DNA from: Candidatus Segetimicrobium genomatis
GTDB lineage: Bacteria; Sysuimicrobiota; Sysuimicrobiia; Sysuimicrobiales; Segetimicrobiaceae
Direction: 5' to 3'
NCBI GenBank assembly: GCA_005882445.1
Contig: VBAN01000101.1
Location: 2,926 to 14,296, forward strand
DNA: 11,371 nucleotides
Shown: positions 1 through 7,379 of the stretch, piece after piece
Layout: the number at the start of each line of letters is the position of its first letter
How positions within the stretch are numbered: the first letter of the stretch is position 1
Position numbers and translations under genes: made by a program
The notes under the pieces: model-generated
What the model saw: only the letters and a program-made list of their open reading frames with translations
The model's database searches: none
Told to the model about the DNA's origin: nothing

Positions 1-14
1 ACCTTCAGCCACAT
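1..14 (-). CDS. Probable start of a further minus-strand gene, cut by the window edge
   Basis: An ATG at 14-12 opens a frame reading Met-Trp-Leu-Lys before the window ends. It is preceded by a strong Shine-Dalgarno-like GAGGGGG on the minus strand at 28-22, seven bases from the ATG, and lies 38 bases beyond the stop of the sugar isomerase-like gene. The spacing and ribosome site suggest the next gene of the same transcription unit. Four codons say nothing about function, so this call rests on the start signal only. Confidence 0.4.
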
Positions 15-21
15 GATGCCA

Positions 22-28
22 CCCCCTC
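22..28 (-). promoter_or_regulatory. Ribosome binding site for the gene starting at 14
   Basis: The minus strand reads GAGGGGG here, seven bases upstream of the ATG at 14-12. This is the main reason for believing a gene starts there. Confidence 0.45.
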
Positions 29-52
29 ACAGGCTCTCACCTCTCTGTCCCC

Positions 53-784
53 TCACCCGAAATGCTCCCGGCAGAATGCCAGGGTCTGCGCCAGGCGCTC
101 CCGCACCTGCCCATCGTCCCCGGCTCCGCTCGAGTCCGGCTCCAGCTCGACCGCGATCACCCCCGCGAATCCACGCCGCCTGAGGGCTTCGAGGAAGGCG
201 CCCAGGGGAAGGGACCCATCGTGGGGGAGGCGATGCTGGCGGCCGTTGTAATTCGACAGGTGCACATGCGCCACTCGGTCGGCGAGCAGCGCGTAGGTAT
301 CGAGCAGGTCGACTCCCCAGGTGCCGACGTGCGTGGTGTCGAGCGTGAGCGCCGGAAGGCGGCGGAGCTCCCGGATCTCATTGAGGTCGAACAGGTTGAC
401 GGTGCGGAAGGCCAGCCGGTGCCGCGGCATGTTCTCGATGGCGATGGTGACCCCCGCCCGGGCCCCGACCCCGGCCAGCTCCGTCCGCAGCCAGCGATGG
501 TAGCGCGTCTGCCGCCGGAACGGGGTGAGGGCCGAGATGTTGAGGAACGGCGGGCGGCGCAGGGACACCCACCGGTAGCGGAGGGGCGGATGCGCGACCA
601 CGGTGCGCGCGTCCAGCGCCCGGGCGAGCTCGACCGTCCGGGTCACCCGCTCAACCTCGTCCCCGGGCCAGCCGTCCTGCAGCGGCCGGAAGGGCGCGTG
701 GAGGCTGAGGATGGGGATGCCCGCCGTGCGGGCGACCTCCGAGAGATACGCGTCGTCCCTGGTGTCCCAGCGATCGTCGACCAT
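53..784 (-). CDS. Sugar phosphate isomerase/epimerase-like TIM barrel (AP endonuclease 2 family), N-terminus missing
   Basis: The 243-residue product belongs to the xylose-isomerase-like/AP endonuclease family 2 TIM barrels, soluble enzymes that bind divalent metal and usually isomerise or epimerise sugars or related polyols. The visible metal-site residues are in the family order: Glu117 in IENMP, Asp149 and His152 in LDTTH, His173/His175 in HVHLSNYNG, and Glu213/Glu215 in VELEP. His29 (LHAPF) and His65 (AHPP) also fit. The substrate cannot be told from sequence. The first Met (784) falls inside a conserved stretch: the same frame upstream still reads AAAGYDGLEI, typical of the end of helix 1 and strand 2, and the first beta strand is absent. 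No ATG, GTG or TTG lies in frame between there and the aconitase stop at 858. The true start appears to have been lost or shifted near 790-855. It probably follows aconitase in one transcript. Confidence 0.8.
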   Translation of the reverse strand: MVDDRWDTRDDAYLSEVARTAGIPILSLHAPFRPLQDGWPGDEVERVTRTVELARALDARTVVAHPPLRYRWVSLRRPPFLNISALTPFRRQTRYHRWLRTELAGVGARAGVTIAIENMPRHRLAFRTVNLFDLNEIRELRRLPALTLDTTHVGTWGVDLLDTYALLADRVAHVHLSNYNGRQHRLPHDGSLPLGAFLEALRRRGFAGVIAVELEPDSSGAGDDGQVRERLAQTLAFCREHFG

Positions 785-857
785 GATCTCCAGGCCGTCG
801 TACCCGGCCGCCGCCGGCCCGAGGGCACCCCGCGGCCTCGGGCCGCGCGTACGCGCC

Positions 858-2743
858 CTAGTGGAGCGGCTGCGCCTTCGTGTGGGCGAGCTTGCCTCCG
901 GCCAGCACGTAGGCGCGCTCCCGGCGGTTCAGGCTCAACGCGACCTTGAAGGTCGTCCCCTGGGTGACATTCGTCACCACGAGGGAGGAGGCGCCGCTCT
1001 CGACCAACCGGCGGACATCGGCGATCTCGAGCACGTCGCCCTGCCGCACCCTGCCGTGGTCCGCGGGATCGGCGAACGTCATGGGCAGGATCCCCCAGTT
1101 GATCAGGTTCGCCAGGTGGATGCGGGCGAAGTCCTTGACGATCACTCCCACGATCCCGAGATACATCGGCGCGATCGCGGCGTGCTCGCGGCTGCTGCCC
1201 TGGCCGTAGTTGCTGCCGCCGACGATGAACCCGCCCTTTTTGGCTTTCGCCCGCGCCACGAACTCGGGGTCGACGCGGTTGAAGACGTAGTCGGCGAGTT
1301 TGGGGATGTTGGAGCGGAACCGCAGCATCTGCGCGCCGGCGGGCATGATGTGGTCGGTGCTGATGTTGTCCCCCAGGGCGATCAGGACCTCGCCGCGCAG
1401 CGCGGGCTCCAGCGCGCCCTTGAGGGGGATGACCTGGATGTTGTCGCCCTTGATCACCCGCACCGACGCCGCGTCCTGGGGCGAGGCGGGGGGCACGAGG
1501 CTCGGATTGTTGGCCAGGTCGAGCGTCGCCGGCACCTCCTGGCCCGGCGCGCGCATCCCGAGCTTTCTACCTCGTCGTCCTTCTGGCCGGTCCGGCCTTT
1601 GAAGTTTCGGTTGATGGCGCGGAGGCTCTTCATGCCCTTGGCCGGCACGTGTCCCACGCCGATGCACGCGCCGCAGGTGGCGGCTTCAACGTTGACCCCG
1701 GCGGCGATGAGCTCGGTGAGCAGGCCCTCGCGGGCCAGCGCCTCGAGATCCATGCGGCTGCTCGGGTGGACGAAGAAGGTCACATCGGGATGGACCTTGC
1801 GTCCCTTCACGATCTGCGCCACGGCCTTGAGGTCCGTGTACGAGCCGTTGGTGCACGACCCCACCATCACCTGGTCCACCTTCACGCCTTCGGCCTGGGA
1901 GACCGGCACCACTTTGTCGGGGTTGCTCGGGAGCGCGACGAGCGGCTCGATGACGCCGAGATCCAGCTCCATCGACTCGTCGTAGGCGGCATCCGGGTCC
2001 GGCAGCGCCTCCCGCCAGTCCTTCTCGCGTCCGATCCGGCGCATGTAGTCCCGGGTCACCGCGTCCGAGGGGAACATGGAGGTCGTCGCGCCGAGCTCCG
2101 CCCCCATGTTGCAGATCGTGATCCGCTGCTGCAGGTTGAGGTTCTGGATCCCCGGGCCGACGTACTCGAACACCTTGCCGAACCCGCCGTTCGCGGTCTT
2201 CTGGCGCAGCATCTCGAGGATGACGTCTTTGGCCGTCGACCACGGCCGGAGCGCGCCGGTCAGGCTGACCCGGACGACCGCGGGCATGTCGAAGTAGTAG
2301 GGCCCGCCGCCCATCGCCACCGCGACGTCGAGCCCGCCGGCGCCCATGGCATACAGCCCCATGCCCCCCATGTGCACCGTGTGGCTGTCCGCCCCCAGCG
2401 CGGTGTCTCCGGGGCAGGCGAAGTGCTCCTGATGGATCTGGTGCCCGATCCCCGCCCCCGGCTTCGCCCACCAGATGCCGTATTTGCGGGCGGCCGTGGA
2501 GAGGTACACGTGGTCCTCGGTGTTCTCCTCGCTGACCTGCAGCACGTTGTGGTCGCCGTAGGAGCAGGCCACCTTGCACCGCACCCGCCCGAGCTGCATC
2601 GCCTCGAAGTGCAGCACCGCGGCGGTCCCGGTGATGTCCTGGATGAGGATCTCGTCGATCTTGATGCCGATCTCTTCGCCGGCCGCCAGGCGGCCGTCGG
2701 CGAGGTGCGCCTTCAGGATCTTGCGGGTCAGATTCTCACCCAT
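858..2743 (-). CDS. Aconitate hydratase (Aquifex-type), interrupted by a frame break near 1568
   Basis: Aconitase interconverts citrate and isocitrate through cis-aconitate in the TCA cycle, using a [4Fe-4S] cluster. The first frame (2743 to about 1568) gives the three catalytic-core domains, with cluster cysteines Cys297 (GSCTNGSY), Cys357 and Cys360 (CGACIG), and GADSHTVH near residue 118. The second frame (about 1565 to 858) gives the swivel domain with GDNISTDHIMPAG and GSNYGQGSSREHAA. Together they match the compact, roughly 640-residue putative aconitase type, which starts MGENLTRKIL, rather than the longer AcnA. At 1570-1563 the reading passes from Lys-Asp-Asp-Glu-Val in one frame to Arg-Lys-Leu-Gly-Met in another. 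The family normally has about 20 more residues between these points (YLVSPET...TDPR-like), so sequence is missing as well as frame. The start at 2743 is chosen over a Met 12 codons upstream because AGAGG lies six bases before it and the upstream codons are unlike the family. Confidence 0.9.
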
Positions 2744-2747
2744 AGAA

Positions 2748-2754
2748 CACCTCT
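2748..2754 (-). promoter_or_regulatory. Ribosome binding site that sets the aconitase start
   Basis: The minus strand reads AGAGGTG at 2754-2748; AGAGG is six bases from the ATG at 2743-2741. It supports this start over the in-frame Met at 2779, which would lie upstream of this site. Confidence 0.65.
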
Positions 2755-2790
2755 TCCGCGGACGTGGGGTCCTTCCCAACCTTCCCTTCC

Positions 2791-2819
2791 ATTATAGACG
2801 CATATCGGCGCACGGCAGG
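2791..2819 (-). promoter_or_regulatory. Predicted sigma-70-type promoter of the aconitase gene
   Basis: On the minus strand, 2796-2791 is a perfect TATAAT -10 hexamer, rare in DNA this GC-rich. The matching -35 is weak: CTGCCG at 2818-2813 with a 16-base spacer shares three of six positions with TTGACA. The expected transcription start is near 2784, giving a leader of about 40 bases with the AGAGGTG ribosome site. The promoter sits in the 107-base gap between the UroD-like gene and aconitase, so aconitase (and the isomerase behind it) can be transcribed apart from the genes upstream. Confidence 0.6.
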
Positions 2820-2850
2820 GGGGGCATCCGGGGGCAGGGTGCGGGGAGGA

Positions 2851-3828
2851 TCAGCCGCCACGCGCCGCGGCAATGGCCGCCCGGATGTTGGCCTCGGGGG
2901 TGTCGATCGGCATGACGCAGCCGGTCGTGACGATGTGGCCCCGCCCCTCGGTTTGTGCGACGGCGTCCCGCACCTCCGCCGAGACCGCGTCCGGGGTGCT
3001 CTTGGCCAGGGTGTTCCATGCATCGATGCCGCAGGCCAGGCACGTGTTGATCTCGGCCCGGGCCTCCGCGATCTTGGGCGGCGTCTCGCGCGCGTGCCAG
3101 TTGACCACGTGCACGGGGTAGTCGGCGAAGAGGTCGAACATGATGTGCACGCCGTGGATGTGCAGGAAGACGAGCCCGGTCGTCGCCGCCTCCAGGACCT
3201 GCAGGTCGTAGGGGCGGCCGAACTCTTCATACTCCTCGCGCGTGACGAGGTCGGTCGTCGCCATCTGTGTGGAGAAGAAAATACCGTCCACGCCGGCCGC
3301 CATCACGGCGCGGACGAAATCGCGGGTGACTTCGGCGATCACCTGCAGCCCGCTGTGGAGCGCTTCGGGATCTTCCCGGAGGTACCGCACGCTCGCCTGC
3401 TCGCCCGCAAGCGTCCGGGCAATCGTCAGGGGGCTGAACACCGTCTCGAGCACGTGCACCTCGGCTCCGACGGCTTTGGTGATCAGCCGGATCGCCTGCG
3501 CCTCACGGCCGTAGACGCCCTGGCTCACGTCCAGCCGCCGGAGGCGCTCCCAGTCCGTCGGCTTCTTGATCGGCCGCTCCGTGTAGGTGCGGACGCCCTC
3601 CCGGTTCGCCTTGTAGCCGGCCCGGAGTCCCCAGTCGTCCCCATAGTATCCGCTGGCCGGGGTCACCTTCAGCAGGTCGACGTCGAACGCGCGGTAGAAC
3701 GCCACGTGGGCCTGGGCCAGCTTCTCGGCGCGCTGGTCCTCCCCGGGGAAGTGACGCCACAGCGCCACCGGGATCCGCTCCGGCCGCTCGCCCCGGACCG
3801 CCGCCTCGATGATGTCGCGGTGGCTCAT
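2851..3828 (-). CDS. Uroporphyrinogen decarboxylase (URO-D/MtaA) family protein, probably not HemE
   Basis: The 325-residue product is a URO-D-fold TIM barrel. It lacks the FMRQAGR substrate-binding motif that marks true HemE near the N-terminus, so haem synthesis is unlikely. Features shared with MtaA/CmuA-type cobalamin-dependent methyltransferases are a C-terminal GC (Gly303-Cys304) followed by MPIDTPEANI, and a central His-x-His-Gly (H223-I-H225-G226) where MtaA proteins carry His-x-Cys-Gly. The Zn site could then be His/His/Cys, which is inference. NWHARETPP (243-251) also fits the family. No corrinoid protein is encoded nearby to confirm methyl transfer. The ATG at 3828 overlaps the dehydratase stop as ATGA, with GAGG eight bases upstream. 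Frame, length and ends look intact. Substrate unknown. Confidence 0.82.
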   Translation of the reverse strand: MSHRDIIEAAVRGERPERIPVALWRHFPGEDQRAEKLAQAHVAFYRAFDVDLLKVTPASGYYGDDWGLRAGYKANREGVRTYTERPIKKPTDWERLRRLDVSQGVYGREAQAIRLITKAVGAEVHVLETVFSPLTIARTLAGEQASVRYLREDPEALHSGLQVIAEVTRDFVRAVMAAGVDGIFFSTQMATTDLVTREEYEEFGRPYDLQVLEAATTGLVFLHIHGVHIMFDLFADYPVHVVNWHARETPPKIAEARAEINTCLACGIDAWNTLAKSTPDAVSAEVRDAVAQTEGRGHIVTTGCVMPIDTPEANIRAAIAAARGG

Positions 3829-4876
3829 CGACCCGTCCTCGCGGCCGGCGCCTTCGGATCTCCGCTTGGTGAACTGCCGGCCGGCCGTTCCTCGGGCGTC
3901 GCGCGCAGCCTTTCGGCAACCCGCCGGATCCGGGCTTCGTCGCGATAAATCCCCGCCAGGGTCTCGAGGGTGATGTTCCCGCCGCTGAGCACGAGCGCGA
4001 CCGTTTTGCCCCGCAGCCGCCCTCGGCGGTCTGCCGCACCGCCTCCGCCAGCAGGAGGATGGCGTCCTTCAACTCCTCATCGCTTACGAGCATGATCTCA
4101 TCCAGGCCGTCTCGAAGAATTGTCACCGGTAGCGCGAACGGGACCCGCGCGGCGAGCCCCTCGGCAAACGTCTCAATCCGCTCGACAGACACCATCCGGC
4201 GCTCCCGCAGGGAGCGGTAGACGGCGGCGGCGCCCTCGGCCTGAACGCCGATCACCTGCACCCGCGGGCTGATCGCCTTCGCCGCAATACAATGTCCGCA
4301 CGCGCCGCTCCCCGCTCCAATCGGTGCGATGATCACGTCGACCTCGGGGAGATCTTCCATGACCTCCAGGCCGATGGTCCCCACCCCGGCGATCAGGAGG
4401 GGCTCGTTCGCGGAGTGGACGTACCGATACCCCTCGGCCCGGGCGGTCCGCTCCACCCACTCGCGCGCTTCGTCGAAGTCGCGCCCTTCCAGGACGACCT
4501 CCGCCCCGAGGGCGCGCATCGCGGCCACCTTGAGAGGGTTGCTCTCCCGGGGGGCGCCGATCACGACCCGGACCCCGAGCATGCGCCCGGCGTACGCGAT
4601 CGACTGGCCGTGGTTCCCCGTGCTGGCGGTGATCACCCCGCGGCGCCGTTCCTCGGGCGAGAGCGCGCTCATCAGGTTGATCCCGCCCCGCACCTTGAAC
4701 GCGCCCGTCGGCAGCACGTTCTCGCACTTCACAAAGACCCGGGCCGAGAGGAGCCGGTCGAGCGCGGGCGCGTGGATCAGGGGCGTGCGGGGCAGATGGG
4801 GCGCGATGACCCGGCGCGCCCGGTAGATGTCGTGGAGCGTGGGGAGGGGACCGGTCCAGGTCTCGTCGGACATCAT
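3825..4876 (-). CDS. Threonine/serine dehydratase-like PLP enzyme, interrupted by a frame break near 4018
   Basis: This is a fold-type II PLP lyase of the threonine ammonia-lyase group, which deaminates threonine or a related hydroxy-amino acid to a 2-oxo acid. Counting from 4876, the Schiff-base lysine is Lys61 in PTGAFKVRGG, the substrate loop is STGNHGQ (85-91), and the phosphate loop is GAGSGACG (188-195) in place of the usual GGGGL. The frame holds to QTAEGG at about 4018; the C-terminus then continues in another frame as RLRGKTVALVLSGGNIT and ends at a TGA (3827-3825) overlapping the ATG of the URO-D-like gene. The family normally has a stretch like AGAVALAA plus a helix (about 15 residues) between AEG and RLRGK, so a block is missing. 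A second ATG at 4873 is better spaced (6 bases) from the weak AGGG. The phosphate loop resembles catabolic subfamilies, so biosynthetic IlvA is less likely. The exact substrate is uncertain. Confidence 0.85.
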
Positions 4877-4931
4877 AGGCCCTGCTTCGTCAGGATCTCC
4901 CGCATCTCCCGCACGGTATGCCCCGAGCGCC

Positions 4932-6158
4932 TCAGCTTCCCACGGGGAAGATCTGGGTGATCATGAGCGCCAGGGTCAGCGCGATCATCACGACGACTGT
5001 GACCCAGGCGATCGCATTGAAGGTCCGCGAGTTCGTGTACTTCCCCATGAGGCGCTTCGAGTTGACGAGGAGGAGCATGAAGAGCAGGATGAGCGGCAGC
5101 AGGACGCCGTTCGCCACCTGCGAGAGGACGAGGATCCGGAGCAGCGGGGCGTTGGGCAGCAGGACGACGACGCATGCGCCCACGATCAGGGTGCCGTAGA
5201 GGCCGTAGAACGCCTCGCAGACATAGTAGGAGGTCGCCAGCGGCAGGATGGACGCCGAGAACAGCGACGCGTTGATGAGGCCGAAGGCGAAGAGCGCGCC
5301 GGCATACTTCCCCGCGAGCGGCCCGAGGGCCAGGGCGGCGTCTTTCACGGTCTCCACGTGGAGATGGTGGGCGAAGATCGTCGCGCCGCACGCCACGATG
5401 ATGAACCAGGCCACCACGTCCGTCATGATCGAGCCGACCAGGACGTCCACCCGAGTGTATCCGTACTCTTTGACGGTGATGCGTTTCTCCACGACCGCCG
5501 ACTGCAGGTAGAACTGCATCCACGGGGCGATCGTGGTGCCCACGACGCCCACGAGCAGGATGATGTAGCCGGTGCGGAAGCTGAAGGAGGGGACGACCGT
5601 GGCCCGCAGCACCTGGCCCCAGTCGGGGTGGGCGAACACGCCCGAGGCCACGTAGGTCACGTAGAACAGGCTGGCGACCAGGAAGACCCGCTCCACCGTG
5701 CGGAAGGTGCCCTTGAAGACCAGCCACCACACCGCCAATGCGCCGATCGGCACGATGACGTACTTGGACCACCCAAAGATCTCCCCGCCCGCCGCCAGGC
5801 CCGAGAACTCGGCCATCGTATTGCCGAAATCGGCGACGACCAGCGCCAGCAGCACGAACGTCGTGGTGCGCACCCCGTACCGCTCGCGGATCAGGTCGGA
5901 CAGCCCGTGCTCGGTCACGGCGCCCAGCCGCGCCGCCATCTCCTGCACCACATAGAGAGCGACGGTGATGGGAACGAGGGTCCAGAGCAGGGCGTAGCCG
6001 AAATTCGCGCCGGCCAGCGAGTAGATGGCGATGCCCCCGGCGTCGTTGTCGACGTTCTGGGTGATGATCCCGGGCCCCATGACGGCGAGGAACATCGTGA
6101 GCCTGGCCATCGCCCGACTGTTGGTCGCGCGGCGGAGCAGCGGGAGGGTGAAGCTCAT
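4932..6158 (-). CDS. NRAMP-related divalent metal transporter, probably an NRMT-type Mg2+ transporter
   Basis: The 408-residue integral membrane protein has the LeuT-fold SLC11/NRAMP pattern of about eleven hydrophobic segments. TM1 reads GPGIITQNVDNDAGG: Asp39 aligns with the D of DPGN, but Asn is replaced by Gly42 and Pro by Ala40. TM6 reads GTTIAPWMQF: the metal-binding Met of MPH is Ala211 and the conserved His is Trp213. TM10 keeps the Gln (LSQVANGVLLP). Loss of the soft Met ligand and of the Asn is what is described for NRAMP-related Mg2+ transporters, so Mg2+ (or Mn2+) uptake is likelier than iron. The start at 6158 overlaps the stop of the MgtE_N/CBS gene (ATGA), with AGGGG four bases upstream. 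Although the same frame is open back to 7379, the intervening 120 or so residues are Arg/Gly-rich noise, so a fusion is not accepted. The dehydratase follows after 55 bases. Confidence 0.87.
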   Translation of the reverse strand: MSFTLPLLRRATNSRAMARLTMFLAVMGPGIITQNVDNDAGGIAIYSLAGANFGYALLWTLVPITVALYVVQEMAARLGAVTEHGLSDLIRERYGVRTTTFVLLALVVADFGNTMAEFSGLAAGGEIFGWSKYVIVPIGALAVWWLVFKGTFRTVERVFLVASLFYVTYVASGVFAHPDWGQVLRATVVPSFSFRTGYIILLVGVVGTTIAPWMQFYLQSAVVEKRITVKEYGYTRVDVLVGSIMTDVVAWFIIVACGATIFAHHLHVETVKDAALALGPLAGKYAGALFAFGLINASLFSASILPLATSYYVCEAFYGLYGTLIVGACVVVLLPNAPLLRILVLSQVANGVLLPLILLFMLLLVNSKRLMGKYTNSRTFNAIAWVTVVVMIALTLALMITQIFPVGS

Positions 6159-7379
6159 GCAGCCCCTGAACCCTCGCGCGCGGCCTTGCGGCGGAGGAGA
6201 TCGAACCCGCCGCCCAGCTTCCGTGGGCCGTACTTCTCCAGCAGAAGGTCGAGCAGCTGATCGATCGTGACGATCCCCACGAGCCGGCCGTCCGCCTCGA
6301 CAACGGGAACCGCCAACAGGTCGTACCTCACCAGCGCGCCGGCGACATCCTCGACGCTGGCATCCGCGCGGACGTACACCACGTCCGTGCGCATGAGTTT
6401 GGAAATGGGGCAGTCGGGCGCGGAGGAGATCAGGCCGCGGATGGAGAGCACCCCCACCAGGCGTCCCTGATCGTCGATGACGTACAGATAATAGATGCTC
6501 TGATCGTCTCTTGCCGGCCGCGGTCTCCGGCTCGTACCGGAGCAGCCGGCTCACCTCTTCCGCCTTGTCCTCCTCCATCAGGCCGATCAGCTCCTCGGCG
6601 CGCTCTTCGGGGAGCTCGCCCAAGACGTCCGCCGCCTCGTCCGGCTTCATCTCGTCCAGGATGTCGGAGGCCCGCTCGCTCGGCAATTCCTGAATGACGG
6701 CCGTCTGCACCTCGGGCTCGGCTTCTTCCAGCACATCCGCCGCGTGCTCCTCGGGGAGCGCGGTCATCACCTCGACCCGCTCGTCGCGGGGGAGCTCTTC
6801 GAGCAGGTCCGCCAGGTCGGCCGGGTGGATGTTCTTCAACTTCTCGCGCGAGATGCTCAGCCTGAGCGGCGTCATCGTCCCCCCGAGGACGGCCACGAGG
6901 TTCCAGGGGATCACCCGGTCTGACAGCGGGTGCCCGACGCGCGCGAACGCCCGGCAGACGAACGGCTCGAGCCCCAGCCGCCGGAAGAGCGAACGCGATC
7001 CGACGTCCGCGCCGATCACACGGACGTCGGTGCCGACCTGGCGCAATTCCACATCGTTGACGCGGACGACCTTGATGTCGTCGGTATCGACCACCTGCGA
7101 GTCGAGGATATCGTCTCGCAGGAGGATCTCGTCGGGCTGCAGCGGCCGGGGAGCGAGGCGGCGGCGCTCCAACCGCAGCCGGATGCCGGAGGCGGAAAAC
7201 TCCGCGACCGCGTCCCACGGAATGACCGCAACGCGGCTGCGGTCGCCTCTCAGCAGGATCCCGCTGATCCGCGGGAATTTTTCGGCCCCATGATAGATGA
7301 CGAGGTCTGAGACGGTGTCGAATGCCTCGCCGGCCGCATCGCTGACGGGCTTCCCGATGACCTGGCTGAGATACGGCAT
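6155..7379 (-). CDS. PRC-barrel / MgtE_N / CBS-pair protein (MgtE-type Mg2+ sensor without pore), interrupted near 6510
   Basis: Domains from the start at 7379: PRC-barrel 1 (residues 1-70, with VIGKPV and AVIPWDAV), PRC-barrel 2 (about 83-166, RDDILDSQVVD to RVIPWNLV), and an MgtE_N superhelix (about 181-286) with repeated LPEE/ADVL helices, ending RYEPETAAG. The CBS pair continues in another frame from about 6508: IYYLYVIDDQGRLVGVLS, then YVRADASVEDVAGALVRYDLLAVPVVEADGRLVG (given here in parts: CBS2 spans about 6380-6240), ending at the TGA at 6155. The family normally has a GLMT-type linker and the start of CBS1 (20-25 residues) at the junction, so a block is missing. In MgtE the N and CBS domains bind Mg2+ and gate the channel; the MgtE membrane domain is absent here, and the next gene is an NRAMP-type transporter. 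A regulatory partner role is inferred. Weak GAGG lies eight bases before the ATG. It is cytosolic, with no membrane segment. Confidence 0.85.

Noticed and set aside
2744..2779. Aconitase start at the ATG at 2779
   Set aside because: The 12 extra residues are Arg/Pro-rich and unlike the family, the predicted transcription start leaves almost no leader, and a ribosome site lies before 2743.
62..6260. Long plus-strand open frames (for example 62-949, 603-1985, 1649-2797, 2764-3948, 4827-6260)
   Set aside because: They are Arg/His/Pro/Asp-rich, match no family, and lie opposite well-recognised minus-strand genes. Such shadows are expected in GC-rich DNA.
4932..7379. One 815-residue protein fusing PRC/MgtE_N to the NRAMP transporter
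   Set aside because: The frame is open throughout, but the middle 120 or so residues are Arg/Gly-rich and family-unlike, while a CBS pair is encoded over the same bases in another frame and ends in an ATGA overlap with the transporter start. The fusion is an artefact of the break near 6510.
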